Counted from the first letter of the stretch, positions 1 through 10,993 are shown. The stretch is 64,000 nucleotides of DNA from Winogradskyella bathintestinalis (GCF_030407435.1 NZ_JASDDK010000003.1:310001-374000); one strand, 5' to 3'. Program-made: numbers and translations. The notes: generated by a model from the letters alone, not told the origin.

Positions 1-2
1 AA

Positions 3-395
3 TTACCTATGATAAAAGATGGCGTGAAGGCATGCAAATATTTTTCGGATAGAGGCATAAAAACGAATGTGACTTTAGTATTTTCCCCAGGACAAGCACT
101 ATTGGCTGCTAAGGCAGGCGCAACTTATGTTTCCCCATTTATTGGTCGTTTAGATGATATCTCTACAGATGGATTAAATCTTATTGCTGAAATTCGCCAC
201 ATTTTTGATAATTACGGATTTGAAACTCAAATATTAGCTGCTTCGGTACGTCACACCATGCACGTTATCGATTGTGCTAAATTAGGTTCTGATGTAATGA
301 CGGGGCCATTAAGCTCTATTACAGGTCTTTTAAAACACCCATTAACAGATAGTGGATTAGAAAAATTCTTAGCAGATTATAATAAAGGAAATTAG
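3..395 (+). CDS. fsa: Fructose-6-phosphate aldolase / small transaldolase, 5' end cut by window
   Basis: C-terminal 130 residues of a class I aldolase of the small transaldolase (Fsa/TalC) family, which normally has about 215-220 residues, so roughly 85 residues lie left of the window. The frame is open to base 1, and the first visible residues (LPMIKDG) match the stretch just after the Schiff-base lysine in this family. Bases 1-2 (aa) would be the end of that lysine codon. Also seen are [26 protein letters not shown] and the TGPLSS loop, all typical. Cytosolic; it interconverts sugar phosphates in central carbon metabolism. A hairpin terminator follows at 453-484. Family assignment is firm; the exact substrate is inferred. 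Confidence 0.9.
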   Translation, partial: LPMIKDGVKACKYFSDRGIKTNVTLVFSPGQALLAAKAGATYVSPFIGRLDDISTDGLNLIAEIRHIFDNYGFETQILAASVRHTMHVIDCAKLGSDVMTGPLSSITGLLKHPLTDSGLEKFLADYNKGN

Positions 396-445
396 AAAAG
401 TTATAAGGTTCTTTTCAAAGAACATCATAATTTCTAAATCATAAA

Positions 446-1906
446 TTAAAGGGCATCTTGTTTAACGATAAGATGCTTTTTTTGTAGCAATTCTTCAAGT
501 GTTTGATTAAATTCTGAACTAAAAATATTAGCATTGGGATGTAATATTAGACCGTTTTCATCAACAATGATAGCTTTGTTTAAATAATTAACCGCTAAGG
601 TTCTTCGCGCTTGTTTAGAGTTTTTGAACTTAAACTCATGAATGGTAGGAAAGCTGTAATTGTCAATAATATTTTTCCAGAATCGATCGTCATTATCATT
701 CACATTTATTGAAATAAAATCCATATGTGCGAATTGTTGCTTTAACTTATCGACCATATAATGACTATTTCGATATTGCGCTTTAGAATTAGACGACCAA
801 AAATAAATAATCGTTGGTTTTGTAATTATAGACGTAATAAAATGCTCTGTATCGTTATAATTAACTAAGGCAATATTAGGTAACGGATTACCTTGTCGTA
901 ACAATTTTAAAGACGATACTAAATCTTTCATGTAAGTTTTGTCTTCTTCATTGGTGCTTTTTTCTAGATAGTAATCGAGTAACTCATTAGCATCATCTTC
1001 GGTGTGATTATAACTTATATACTCTCTAGCTTTATATTTTAATAAGTTGTTTTTTATTGTAGGTTCAGAAATAATACTATCAATTAAATCGAGTTTAGAT
1101 TTGTTGTAACCCATAGCATGTCTATTAAATTTACTATGAAACGGGTTGTTTTTGTAATATTCGCTAATTGCTAAATTATCGATATGCGAAAACAAGAAAC
1201 GATTATAAGCAAAGAAGTGACTTAATTGACTGGCGTTATAATCGATGTGATTTCTATGATCAAAAAAGTTTTCTGGCAAATCCTTTATATGAATCATTTT
1301 ATTATTACCAAAATAGGCAAAGGGATAAATTTCTTTATCCGCATACGTGTTGTAATTAATATTGGCCTTAATGATGGATTTAAAAAATTCAGATTCCTCA
1401 TTCACAGTTAAGAATTCACTAAATTCATTGAGTTGACGTTGGCGTCGTTCTTCAACAAAATCGTTAAAGTTTTCAGGCTCCATTTTAGAATACTCTACTA
1501 ATTTTTTAGCTTCTTTTTCGTTCGATAAATAGGTTTTTATAAGATAATTATTTTTTTTCGACCCATTTCCAGTAAAGACTAATGATTCATCAAAATCGTA
1601 AGTATTTAATCGAAGCATAATACTATCATTAGGCTCCAAAATTAAAACCTGATATTCTCCGCCATGGGTTATGGAATGTAAGCCTGATTGTAGATGCTCA
1701 ATTTTATGTAAAAACCTATTATTATCATCTAATGTTATAGAATCAACAATTTTTCCTTTAGTGTTGAATAGCACAACACTTTTGTTCTTAGGATTAATAA
1801 TTTCACCCCCAATATAGGCATGTTCGCTAAAATCATTGCTTTTGAATTGACATCCAAAATTGAGGCATAGCAAAGAAAGAATAACAATTAGACGTGATGC
1901 AAGCAT
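446..1906 (-). CDS. Thioredoxin-like-fold lipoprotein lacking the CxxC active site
   Basis: Predicted lipoprotein of 486 residues. The start at 1906 (MLASRL...) is preferred over one 14 codons upstream because it places a short hydrophobic signal directly before a lipobox cysteine (LNFGC), and a TAnnTTTG box (1931-1938, minus strand) lies between the two starts. The N-terminal part resembles the DUF4369-type region that precedes TlpA/AhpC-like domains in Bacteroidota. The C-terminal ~140 residues look like a thioredoxin fold (PTIIYFWSS, then FISINVNDND and a cis-Pro-like FPTIHEF). Where TlpA has WCxxC this protein reads WSSNSKA, so disulfide chemistry is unlikely. Function unknown. Confidence 0.7.
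   Translation of the reverse strand: MLASRLIVILSLLCLNFGCQFKSNDFSEHAYIGGEIINPKNKSVVLFNTKGKIVDSITLDDNNRFLHKIEHLQSGLHSITHGGEYQVLILEPNDSIMLRLNTYDFDESLVFTGNGSKKNNYLIKTYLSNEKEAKKLVEYSKMEPENFNDFVEERRQRQLNEFSEFLTVNEESEFFKSIIKANINYNTYADKEIYPFAYFGNNKMIHIKDLPENFFDHRNHIDYNASQLSHFFAYNRFLFSHIDNLAISEYYKNNPFHSKFNRHAMGYNKSKLDLIDSIISEPTIKNNLLKYKAREYISYNHTEDDANELLDYYLEKSTNEEDKTYMKDLVSSLKLLRQGNPLPNIALVNYNDTEHFITSIITKPTIIYFWSSNSKAQYRNSHYMVDKLKQQFAHMDFISINVNDNDDRFWKNIIDNYSFPTIHEFKFKNSKQARRTLAVNYLNKAIIVDENGLILHPNANIFSSEFNQTLEELLQKKHLIVKQDAL
453..484 (+). terminator. Rho-independent terminator of the aldolase gene
   Basis: Perfect 7-bp stem GCATCTT/AAGATGC (453-459 with 470-476) followed by eight T. It lies inside the last codons of the convergent lipoprotein gene, so the two genes share these bases. 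Confidence 0.7.
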
Positions 1907-2069
1907 GGTTATTTTGTAAGGTTTAATAAACAAAAATATAGGTTGCATAGTGCAACTCTTGTTAATGCCTCGTTAAATCTTGTTATAGCCGCTATTTATT
2001 TCGTGCAGTCGCTTTAATTTTCTACTTTTGCATTCTCAAAAAAATAAGGTTAATACTATAAAGGTTTAA

Positions 2070-3701
<1,632 letters not shown>

Positions 3702-3724
<23 letters not shown>

Positions 3725-4054
3725 TATTAAGTAGATGCATTCATTTAATTTGTAACGCGGTTTACAAACACTGTTGCCATGTCTAAACCTTTATAATAAT
3801 TATAAAGTTCTTGATAATCATTACTAATTATTCTTTGGTCACGTAATCGTTACGATTCCCCCTCATTCTTAATTAAGGGGGATCTCTGCTACTTTTAATT
3901 CATTCTTAACTATTGCAATTGGAATGATACTTCCGTCGTATATTTTGTGTTGTTCGATACTGCTAATTTGTTTAATCTTAAAGTTTACTATTGAGGTTAA
4001 TTTTCATATTTCACTTAAGAAGTTTTAGAACTGTTACGCCCATTTTTTGTTTAT
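3702..4054. other. Non-coding interval with two hairpins
   Basis: No convincing gene. It holds a 7-bp hairpin TTTGTAA/TTACAAA (3749-3768) and a GC-rich hairpin TCCCCCT/AGGGGGA (3857-3882) with a 12-nt loop, the kind of small palindrome that recurs in flavobacterial intergenic DNA. Neither has a T-tract. Nothing else was recognised. Confidence 0.4.
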
Positions 4055-4294
4055 TTAGGAAGCTTCCATTTCAGCTTTAACACGGTTCACGATTTCCATA
4101 GCTTTATTCACTTCATTATTATGGACATATATTTCTTGATACCCCTGATTCATTGAACCATATCCTGCCAAACGTTGCGATTCACCTTCGTCTTTAATAA
4201 TCGGGACAATACCGACATGGTTTAATTCATCTTTAACTCGTGTTACTAAAATAAAATTACCGTAATAGACTTTTGTATATTCTGTAGTGCTCAT
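4055..4294 (-). CDS. DUF2007 domain protein
   Basis: Small protein of 79 residues with the DUF2007 pattern: a beta strand (YTKVYYGN), a helix (FILVTRVKDELNHVGI), then IIKDEGESQRLAGY...EIYVHNNEVNKAMEIV. The family is called 'putative signal transducing protein' and resembles a PII-like/ACT-like fold; its biochemical role is unknown. It stands alone, transcribed leftward, with about 540 bp of non-coding DNA upstream. Confidence 0.8.
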   Translation of the reverse strand: MSTTEYTKVYYGNFILVTRVKDELNHVGIVPIIKDEGESQRLAGYGSMNQGYQEIYVHNNEVNKAMEIVNRVKAEMEAS

Positions 4295-4833
4295 AATAAT
4301 AGGTTTATAATTTATACAGTAAGTTACAAAAAACTTAATAACCTTACACTATCATTTTATTTAAGCGACAAATTATTTTACTGTTTACTAATTTTTGAAT
4401 CTACCATTATTAAACTGATAATGGTTTAAAACGATTTTAATGAGAGATTTAAAAACGAATAAAGGTTATGTCGTCATTAAAAGAAAATTGAACAAAATAT
4501 TAATCGTAAGTCTACATTTTTTAAATAAAAAATTTAAGAGTGTCATCATTTTTAAGCCAATCTTTTATTATCACAAAAAGTTTTCTCGATTTCTCTTGTT
4601 AGATAACACATCAATGTCACCTAAAATAGGGTGCTTTTGAAAATCATATCTATTATTCTACTAACCAATAATTACCTATCGCTCACAACGCTTTAAGAGA
4701 TTTCGTGTGTTGGTTCAATAAAAAAAGGGAAATTCCAGATACACTGAATATTAAGATTTTTTTAATATTAAAATTATCTAATATTTATTAACTTCATAAT
4801 GAGTAGTTTATTAACCAATAAAATAGAAAATTT
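4295..4833. other. Non-coding interval between divergent genes
   Basis: AT-rich DNA that must hold the promoters of the DUF2007 gene (leftward) and the alcohol dehydrogenase gene (rightward). No exact TTG-N19-TAnnTTTG promoter was seen. A 66-codon ORF at 4440-4640 has a low-complexity Lys/Phe-rich composition and is not called a gene. Confidence 0.4.
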
Positions 4834-5982
4834 ATGAAAGCATTATGTTATCACGGTAAAGAAGATGTAAGAATCGATAATGTACCAGATCCTAAAATAG
4901 AAGATCCAAGAGACGTTATCATTAAAGTAACATCAACAGCAATATGTGGTTCGGATTTACATATTTATGGCGATTTAGTACCTACAATGAAAGAAGGCGA
5001 CATATTAGGACATGAGTTTATGGGAGAAATAGTAGAAATTGGAAAGGACGTCAAAAAATTTAAAAAAGGAGATAGAGTAGTGGTGCCTTTTACCATTGCA
5101 TGTGGTTCTTGCGAATATTGCGATGATCATAAATTTTCTTTATGTGATAACTCAAACCCCAATGAAGAGCTTTGTAAGGAAAATCTAGGACATTCCATTT
5201 CAGGTCTTTTTGGGTATTCGCATATGTTAGGCGGTTTTTCTGGTGGGCAAGCAGAATATGTTCGTATTCCTTATGCAGACGTGGGGCCTATAAAAGTTCC
5301 AGAATCGCTTACAGACGACCAAGCGCTGTTTCTTTCAGATATTTATCCTACAGGATATATGGGAGCTGAAAATGCAGATATTAAACAAGGAGATACCGTA
5401 GCCATTTGGGGATGTGGTCCTGTGGGTCAATTTGCAATTCAAAGTGCTTGGATGTTGGGCGCGAAACGAGTTATTGCTATCGATATGATTAAGGAGCGCT
5501 TAGACCTGGCAGCAAAAACAAAAGATACTGAGGTTATACGGACCATAGATCCTGATGAAGTGTACGCTAAACTTATGGATATGACCGATGGGCGAGGTCC
5601 AGATTGTTGTATCGATGCAGTAGGAGCAGAGGCACATGGAATGGAAGGCTTTAATAAAGATTTAGACAAGTCGCAACCCGATGCCTTAGCACAAATATTC
5701 AAAAGTTGTAAAAAGGGAGGAAATGTTTCTATTCCTGGTGTTTACTTAGGGAAGGTGAAAGAATTACCTTTCGGCATAGCAATGAATAAATCGCTTAATC
5801 TAAAAATGGGACAAACACATATGCAACATTATTTAGATCCGTTAATGAAAAAAATTGAAGAAGGAAAAATAGATCCATCTTTTATAATTACTCATAAGAT
5901 GAAACTAGACGAGGCTCCTGATGCTTATAAGAAGTTTAGAAATAAAGAGGATGGTTGTGTTAAAGTAGTACTAACCCCTTAA
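4834..5982 (+). CDS. Zinc-dependent alcohol dehydrogenase (formaldehyde-dehydrogenase-like)
   Basis: Medium-chain dehydrogenase of 382 residues. The N-terminal GroES-like domain has catalytic zinc ligands in [11 protein letters not shown] (Cys38 region) and [12 protein letters not shown], and a structural zinc loop [16 protein letters not shown] Rossmann domain follows with [10 protein letters not shown]. It matches the long glutathione-independent formaldehyde-dehydrogenase-like subgroup with the extended loop after the zinc site ([16 protein letters not shown]). It oxidises an alcohol or aldehyde with NAD(P); the substrate cannot be set. Monocistronic, ending in a strong terminator. Confidence 0.9.
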   Translation: MKALCYHGKEDVRIDNVPDPKIEDPRDVIIKVTSTAICGSDLHIYGDLVPTMKEGDILGHEFMGEIVEIGKDVKKFKKGDRVVVPFTIACGSCEYCDDHKFSLCDNSNPNEELCKENLGHSISGLFGYSHMLGGFSGGQAEYVRIPYADVGPIKVPESLTDDQALFLSDIYPTGYMGAENADIKQGDTVAIWGCGPVGQFAIQSAWMLGAKRVIAIDMIKERLDLAAKTKDTEVIRTIDPDEVYAKLMDMTDGRGPDCCIDAVGAEAHGMEGFNKDLDKSQPDALAQIFKSCKKGGNVSIPGVYLGKVKELPFGIAMNKSLNLKMGQTHMQHYLDPLMKKIEEGKIDPSFIITHKMKLDEAPDAYKKFRNKEDGCVKVVLTP

Positions 5983-6040
5983 ATATTGTTGGAATTTTAA
6001 ATGCTTAAACGTTTAGCGTTATCATAAATTCTAAAAAAAT

Positions 6041-6073
6041 AAAACCAGAATAGTCGTGTATTCTGGTTTTTTT
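6041..6073. terminator. Terminator between the convergent dehydrogenase and ligD genes
   Basis: AAAACCAGAATA / TATTCTGGTTTT stem (6041-6052 with 6059-6070), 6-nt loop, A-tract on the left and T-tract on the right. It could act in both directions. Confidence 0.85.
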
Positions 6074-6125
6074 AGATTTTTAAATTTTATACTGAGATGC
6101 TTACTGAAGTATCTAATCGAGCATA

Positions 6126-8552
6126 TTATATAGAAAGATTTTTCAAAGCAGCTTCCATATCAATTCCCTTTCCAAGAATTTTTTTAAATCTATCTTTGGT
6201 ATTTTCAATATGTTGAGGCACCGTTTTTATAGTATAATCTTCAATCCTTAAACCAGATTTTACTTCATTCCAAAGTAGAGGTGTAGATACGGTAGCGTTA
6301 GGACGAGGTCTTACACTGTATGCTGAAGCGATAGTTTGACCTTTTCGATTTTGTAAATAATCCAAATAGATTTTAGAACCTCTTTTTTTTATGGAACGTT
6401 CTAGGGTCGTTAAATCTGGTAATTGTTCTTGAATATATATACAGAGCAATTTCGTGAAATCTCTAGCTTCAGCATAAGTATAGTTACCGCCTAAGGGAAT
6501 ATAAATATGTAATCCTTTAGATCCCGATGTTTTACAATAGCCTTTTATTCTTGCTTTATTCAATATAAATTTAACGGCTTGCGCTGTTTCGATAACTTGC
6601 TCAAAGTTGTTATCTTCCGAAGGATCTAAATCGATAATGGAATAATCTGGTTTATCCAATTGGTACATGGTTGAATGCCATGGATGTAATTCAATACAAC
6701 CTAAATTATTCATATAAAGTAAGGTTGCTTCATTCTGACAGAGTAAATAATTGATTTCTCTTTCAGAGGATTTCGAATAAATAGGAATAGTTTCTACCCA
6801 TGCAGGTAAATTGTCATTATCTTTTTGATAAAAAGATTCCCCTTGAATACCGTTTGGGTGTCTATGCAAACTTTGCGGTCGGTCTTTGAGATAAGGAAGA
6901 ATAACATCAGACATTTTAATGTAATAATCCAAAAGGTCGTATTTCGTTAAATTCGCATTTGGCCAATACAGTTTATCTATATTAGTAATAGGCACCTCAT
7001 TATTATTGAGTCTTAATGATGATTCCGGAGCTTTAGTCATTTTATTGATTTCATGCTTTGATGAGGATACATTGATTTTACCCACAGTAACCGATTTATC
7101 CTCACGCAACCGTAAAAATATAGGTTGACGCATGATATTATTTGGTGTCCACTCTGAGAACTTTACTTCGCAAATTAGTTTTGGCAACATCCAAACGGGT
7201 TTTCTTCCTTTTAAATGTTGACTAATTTCAAAAACAGGTCGTTCTGTAATATATACTTCAAATTTTTTATAAAGTTCATCTATCTCATTATCTGAAAATC
7301 CAGAGCCGCACGTACCCACATATATCAATTCTTCATTTTTTACCATTCCCAAAATGAGTGAAGCAAACTTTCTCGATTTGGTTTTAGATAAGGTGAAACC
7401 ACAAATTATCGCTTCGGTATTTTCAATTTTCTTAAACTTTAACCAATCAGGTGAACGCGAATTGGTATAGTATTTTGAGTTGGCTTTTTTTGCAATAATG
7501 CCTTCCATTCCTAATTCAATAGCCTGATTGTAAACGGTGATACCCATTCCTTCCACATGATCGCAATAAGAAATATGTGAGGTGTCCGGAAGTAAATTTT
7601 TTAAAAGTTCTTTTCTATTAATTAACGGCAGTTCCGTGGTGTCGTGTCCATTTAGAAATAATACATCGAAAACATAATATGCTAAATGGCCTTTTGTAGT
7701 TTTAGGATTGTAGTTTTGTAATGCATTAAATTGAGGTATTCCCTTTTTATCTAGAATTACTATTTCGCCATCTAAAATAGCTGAATGTTCGATATTGTTT
7801 AAGTCGGTATGAATAGCTTTAAAGGTTTCATTGAGAGAAATTCCGTTTCTCGAATATAACTCTACTCTCCCAGAATCTATATTGGCTAAAGCTCGGTAAC
7901 CATCATATTTTAATTCATAAATCCAATCCTTATTATTAAAAATCTCTTTTGCTGGAGAAGCGAGCATTGGTGTTATATAAGATTTTAAATCGATTTTATT
8001 ACCTAAGGATTTTGAAGTTGTATTAAAACCTTCAGTAATATAATTTTCAGCATTATAATTTAGACTGGTTGCCACCTCATCCTGATGTTTAATAAGTAGC
8101 CATTGATTTTTTTTATGCATTGCAGAAGAGCGAACTAATGTAAATAGACCTTTCAGTTTATTACCTTGAAATGTAAGTTTTAGTTTTCCGCTGGTGTAAT
8201 CAGTTATTAAATGCGCATTGTCATACAGACTTTCATAATAGCCGCTATCCCAAATGGTCATTTTTCCGGCGCCATAATTTCCTTTAGGAATGACACCTTC
8301 AAAAGTGAGATAATTTACTGGGTGATCTTCGGTATGAACCGCTAGACGCTTATCTTTTGGATTCATAGAAGGTCCTTTGGGAATTGCCCAGCTTTTAAGA
8401 ACGCCCGCTATTTCTAAACGTAAATCATAATGAAGATGACTAGCACGATGGCGTTGCACTACAAACCTAAATTTATGCTCATTACTGTATATATCTTTAG
8501 GTTCTGGTGTTGTGGTGAAATTCCGCTTTCTTCGATATTCGTCTAAACCCAT
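6126..8552 (-). CDS. ligD: DNA ligase D (phosphoesterase-ligase-polymerase)
   Basis: Multidomain NHEJ enzyme of 808 residues. In order: 3'-phosphoesterase domain (about 20-180; VQRHRASHLHYDLRLE, WAIPKGPS, HTEDHPVNYLTFEG), ATP-dependent ligase domain (about 195-500; adenylation motif ELKYDGYR with catalytic Lys, then LDGEIV and EGIIAKK), and an archaeo-eukaryotic-primase-like polymerase domain (about 530-800; IDLDPSED and SGSKGLHIYIPL). It processes and seals double-strand breaks held by Ku. It lies one base downstream of ku and is surely co-transcribed. All catalytic motifs appear intact, and the PE-LIG-POL order is common outside Mycobacterium. Confidence 0.97.
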   Translation of the reverse strand: MGLDEYRRKRNFTTTPEPKDIYSNEHKFRFVVQRHRASHLHYDLRLEIAGVLKSWAIPKGPSMNPKDKRLAVHTEDHPVNYLTFEGVIPKGNYGAGKMTIWDSGYYESLYDNAHLITDYTSGKLKLTFQGNKLKGLFTLVRSSAMHKKNQWLLIKHQDEVATSLNYNAENYITEGFNTTSKSLGNKIDLKSYITPMLASPAKEIFNNKDWIYELKYDGYRALANIDSGRVELYSRNGISLNETFKAIHTDLNNIEHSAILDGEIVILDKKGIPQFNALQNYNPKTTKGHLAYYVFDVLFLNGHDTTELPLINRKELLKNLLPDTSHISYCDHVEGMGITVYNQAIELGMEGIIAKKANSKYYTNSRSPDWLKFKKIENTEAIICGFTLSKTKSRKFASLILGMVKNEELIYVGTCGSGFSDNEIDELYKKFEVYITERPVFEISQHLKGRKPVWMLPKLICEVKFSEWTPNNIMRQPIFLRLREDKSVTVGKINVSSSKHEINKMTKAPESSLRLNNNEVPITNIDKLYWPNANLTKYDLLDYYIKMSDVILPYLKDRPQSLHRHPNGIQGESFYQKDNDNLPAWVETIPIYSKSSEREINYLLCQNEATLLYMNNLGCIELHPWHSTMYQLDKPDYSIIDLDPSEDNNFEQVIETAQAVKFILNKARIKGYCKTSGSKGLHIYIPLGGNYTYAEARDFTKLLCIYIQEQLPDLTTLERSIKKRGSKIYLDYLQNRKGQTIASAYSVRPRPNATVSTPLLWNEVKSGLRIEDYTIKTVPQHIENTKDRFKKILGKGIDMEAALKNLSI

Positions 8553-8553
8553 G

Positions 8554-9327
8554 TTAGGAAGCTTTCTTCTTTTTCTGTTCTAAACTTGCTTTTAATTTGG
8601 CCATTAAATCCTTAGCGGCGGTCGGTTCAACTTCTAATTTTTCTGCCTTTATTTTCTTTCCAGTAGTTTTAGATTCAATAATTTTAAGTAACTGAGAATT
8701 ATAGACATCCTTGTATTTCTTGAAATCGAACTTTTCTGTATAGTTTTCAATGAGACTTTCGGCCATGGCGATCTCTTTTTTGGTGCTCTTAGTTTTGGGC
8801 ACTTTGATATTATTTGGGTCTCTAATTTCTTCTTCGAATCGTATGACATGTAATACCATTACATTCTTGTAAATACCAATAAGGCATAAATTTTCTTTTT
8901 GCCGCATTACAAAAGTAGCTACCCCTAATTTTCCTGTTTTTTTAAGTGAATCTCGTAATAAATTATAAGCTTTACCCCCTTCTTTTTGCGGTTCTAAATA
9001 ATAGGGTTTTTTGAAAAGCATGTCTGCAACTTCTGTTTCTTCAACAAATTCTTCAATATCTATGGTCTTGTTTTTTTTAATATTGGCCCTTTCAAAATCT
9101 TCTTTTTCTAGAATAACGTATCCATCATCTTTCTTAAAACCCTTTACGATATTTTTCCATTCTACCTCTTCGCCCGTATCTTCATTAACTCGTTTGTACC
9201 GAATGCGTGCATTGTCGTGTTTATCGAGCATGTCTAAATCGAGCGCTCTGTCTTCAGATGCAGAATACATTTTAATAGGTATTGATACAAGTCCGAAGCT
9301 AATTGAACCATTCCAAACTGATCTCAT
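8554..9327 (-). CDS. ku: Ku protein, non-homologous end joining
   Basis: Bacterial Ku of 257 residues, the usual size for a homodimeric end-binding ring. It begins MRSVWNGSISFGLVSIPIKM, a near-perfect family N-terminus, and has the YLEPQK, FVMRQKENL and RFEEEIRDP stretches. The C-terminus is a Lys-rich tail (KASLEQKKKKAS) typical of the DNA- and LigD-interacting extension. First gene of the ku-ligD operon. Its upstream region holds two interleaved inverted repeats (9350-9434) that may form a structured leader. Confidence 0.97.
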   Translation of the reverse strand: MRSVWNGSISFGLVSIPIKMYSASEDRALDLDMLDKHDNARIRYKRVNEDTGEEVEWKNIVKGFKKDDGYVILEKEDFERANIKKNKTIDIEEFVEETEVADMLFKKPYYLEPQKEGGKAYNLLRDSLKKTGKLGVATFVMRQKENLCLIGIYKNVMVLHVIRFEEEIRDPNNIKVPKTKSTKKEIAMAESLIENYTEKFDFKKYKDVYNSQLLKIIESKTTGKKIKAEKLEVEPTAAKDLMAKLKASLEQKKKKAS

Positions 9328-9992
9328 AATATAAATATTAAATTAATTATTCCCCTAGTGTATTAAAAACAGTGCTAATACTAATCTTGTGGTTGTCTTT
9401 CTTAAATGATTTAGGGGAAATCTCGAGTATTAGCGAAGCAAAATCGGATCAATAGCAAAACATTTAATGTGTGTAAATTTTTCTGAAACGTCTGAAAAAA
9501 ATTAATACGGCGATTATGGCAAAATTATGACTGTATCAATCCATAATAATAGTGATAAAACTTTCTATTATGACGTGTTTTTTTTGTCATTTTTTTGCTC
9601 TACATGCGACCACCGTTCAATTTGATAATAAAGTGATACACTTTAAGTCGGCAACTCCAATCGTCAAGAAATCCATCAATATTTTTCGGCAATTTTACAT
9701 AATTGCTCAAATTATTAAAGATCTTTAAACCACTAAGATTACGCTTAAAGTCATCGCCATTAAATCACTTACTTTGAAGGTGCTAAACATCTATTCTCCT
9801 TTGTTTCGAGATAAACCAATTGAGCTAAATAATTCCCATTCATGTTGATAATTTATCATACTAAAATGTTGCAAATGACTACGTCAGACGTTCAGTGTAT
9901 CCAATTATAATTTTCGAATATGGTTTTTTTTTGTGTATCGTTCAGATTAATTTAATAGGAATCAAAATAAACCAGCTTCATAATGGATTATA
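9328..9992. other. Non-coding interval upstream of ku, with interleaved inverted repeats
   Basis: No gene is supported. TTCCCCTA (9350-9357) pairs with TAGGGGAA (9412-9419), and GCTAATACT (9374-9382) pairs with AGTATTAGC (9426-9434). The arms alternate A-B-A'-B', a pseudoknot-like arrangement, within 110 nt upstream of the ku start. A TAATTTTG box (9520-9527, minus strand) could be a -7 element with a long leader. The rest is AT-rich and featureless to the eye. Confidence 0.45.
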
Positions 9993-10352
9993 TTACTTTA
10001 AATTTAAAATGCTATCATCATGCCCAACATTTTCTTCAGGAATAGCATCTATAAACTCGTGAATTTCCAAATCAGCAGTAGGACCGTACGAATTAATAAT
10101 CGTTCCTTTATGATCTTTATCGGCTTCAATAACATATAAAATTGACATATCGGAAGGATTGCTCATACCTTCATATCTATGCTCTGCCACAATTGATACA
10201 TCTTCAGAACTGTAGATATAATCTTTATTTCCAATGAGTTTACCATTCTCAACCCTAAAGTTGATAGTATAGCCCTTGTCTTGATACATTTTAAGAAAAT
10301 TCATTTCATTCTTTGCGTCTGGATCGCTGTAATCTGTGTTTTTATCGTTCAT
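9993..10352 (-). CDS. Small conserved Bacteroidota protein of unknown function
   Basis: About 119 residues from the chosen start at 10352 (MNDKNTDYSD); a start 11 codons upstream is possible. The core (DKGYTINFRVENGKL, then VSIVAEHRYEGMSNPSD, YVIEADKDHKGTIINSYG) matches, from memory, a family of ~100-residue Bacteroidota proteins often labelled 'phosphoribosylpyrophosphate synthetase' in databases. It is far too short for that enzyme and shows none of its PRPP-binding motif, so the label should not be transferred. Soluble, no signal peptide. Standing alone between non-coding regions. Confidence 0.7.
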   Translation of the reverse strand: MNDKNTDYSDPDAKNEMNFLKMYQDKGYTINFRVENGKLIGNKDYIYSSEDVSIVAEHRYEGMSNPSDMSILYVIEADKDHKGTIINSYGPTADLEIHEFIDAIPEENVGHDDSILNLK

Positions 10353-10530
10353 AATATAGATATCATTTATTATTAATGTGTTCAATAATCTAAAATTATT
10401 AAATTATACTTTAATAGTTAATTCATATGCGTTAATTGTTGTCTGTTATCAACAGAGTAGTTTAAAGAGTAAATAAATTTTAATTGTTTAGTTATTTATA
10501 ATTCACTTTGTTTTCAGCATTAATACTATT

Positions 10531-10602
10531 AAGTACAAACATTGAGACACAAAATGTTTCACTGTTTCTAGTAAAACTTTCTGTTATCGCACTTGTCCCA
10601 AC
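10531..10602 (-). repeat. Diverged dispersed copy of the tRNA-Arg-derived repeat unit
   Basis: Read on the plus strand, AAGTACAAACATTGAGACAC, then TTTCACTGTTTCTAGTAAAA, then CTTTCTGTTATCGCACTTG and TCCCAAC follow the same order as the array units at 35577-36690 (AAGTACTAACATCAATACAC, CCTCACTATTTCTAGTAAGG, CTTTTTGTGATCGCACTAG, TCCCGAC). Spacer end, terminator arms, acceptor-like block and start of the hairpin are all recognisable. The terminator stem and hairpin have decayed. Similarity is by eye only. Confidence 0.6.
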
Positions 10603-10698
10603 TTTTATATGAAGCTAATAATGTTATGGCTAGTTGATGATAAAAGAATATGAATTTAGTTCTTAATATTAGTGAAGGTTTTAAAAAATGCCAATAAA

Positions 10699-10783
10699 GC
10701 CGATTTTGTGTAATTGGTAGACATGTAAGACTTCGAATCTAATACAGCTATGTGTGGCTCGAGTCTCACTGCATGTAGAAAAC
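10699..10783 (+). pseudogene. Degenerate tRNA-like remnant
   Basis: AATTGGTAGAC (10712-10722) is the D-loop of a tRNA-Leu type molecule. It is followed at the correct spacing by an anticodon-arm-like stretch with loop CTTCGAA (anticodon position TCG, 4 of 5 stem pairs) and by GTGGCTCGAGTCTCAC, a T-arm with one stem base missing. The acceptor strands do not pair, so this is not a working tRNA. A terminator follows directly, as after a real tRNA gene. Alternatives: chance resemblance, or the scar of an element that inserted in a tRNA. Confidence 0.45.
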
Positions 10784-10784
10784 T

Positions 10785-10810
10785 CGAGGAGAAAACTTCG
10801 CTTTTTTTTG
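10785..10810 (+). terminator. Hairpin terminator after the tRNA remnant
   Basis: CGAGG/CTTCG stem (one G-T pair) with a 6-nt loop, followed by C and eight T (10802-10809). Confidence 0.6.
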
Positions 10811-10950
10811 TATGAATCCAGTAAAAATTTCCTCAACTTAATAGCATTTGATTGGGTTTAGTTCTGTTTAGTTGAAGATCCATTAAAGTATCATTATTTA
10901 CTAAGTAACTTTAAAAAAAAATCTCAAGCTTTATCAAATTTGAATACAAC

Positions 10951-10993
10951 TGACCAATATCAGTTTTTTTCAGAATAACTTATTCTATTTTTA
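10951..10993 (+). promoter_or_regulatory. CRP/FNR-type promoter of the first universal stress gene
   Basis: TGACCAATATCA (10951-10962), 23 bp, then TATTTTTA (10986-10993), a one-mismatch TAnnTTTG -7 box. The same spacing recurs at 13768, 17788, 19910 and 34976. An activator dimer here would be centred near -41.5. The start codon is 51 bp beyond the site. Confidence 0.65.

Noticed and set aside
4440..4640. 66-codon ORF
   Set aside because: Low-complexity Lys/Phe/Ile translation of AT-rich DNA, no family resemblance, no start signals.
9560..9760. Decayed coding sequence upstream of ku
   Set aside because: Short open stretches on the minus strand give no recognisable protein, and stops are frequent.
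10699..10783. Functional tRNA gene
   Set aside because: Acceptor strands do not pair and the T-stem has a missing base; kept only as a remnant.
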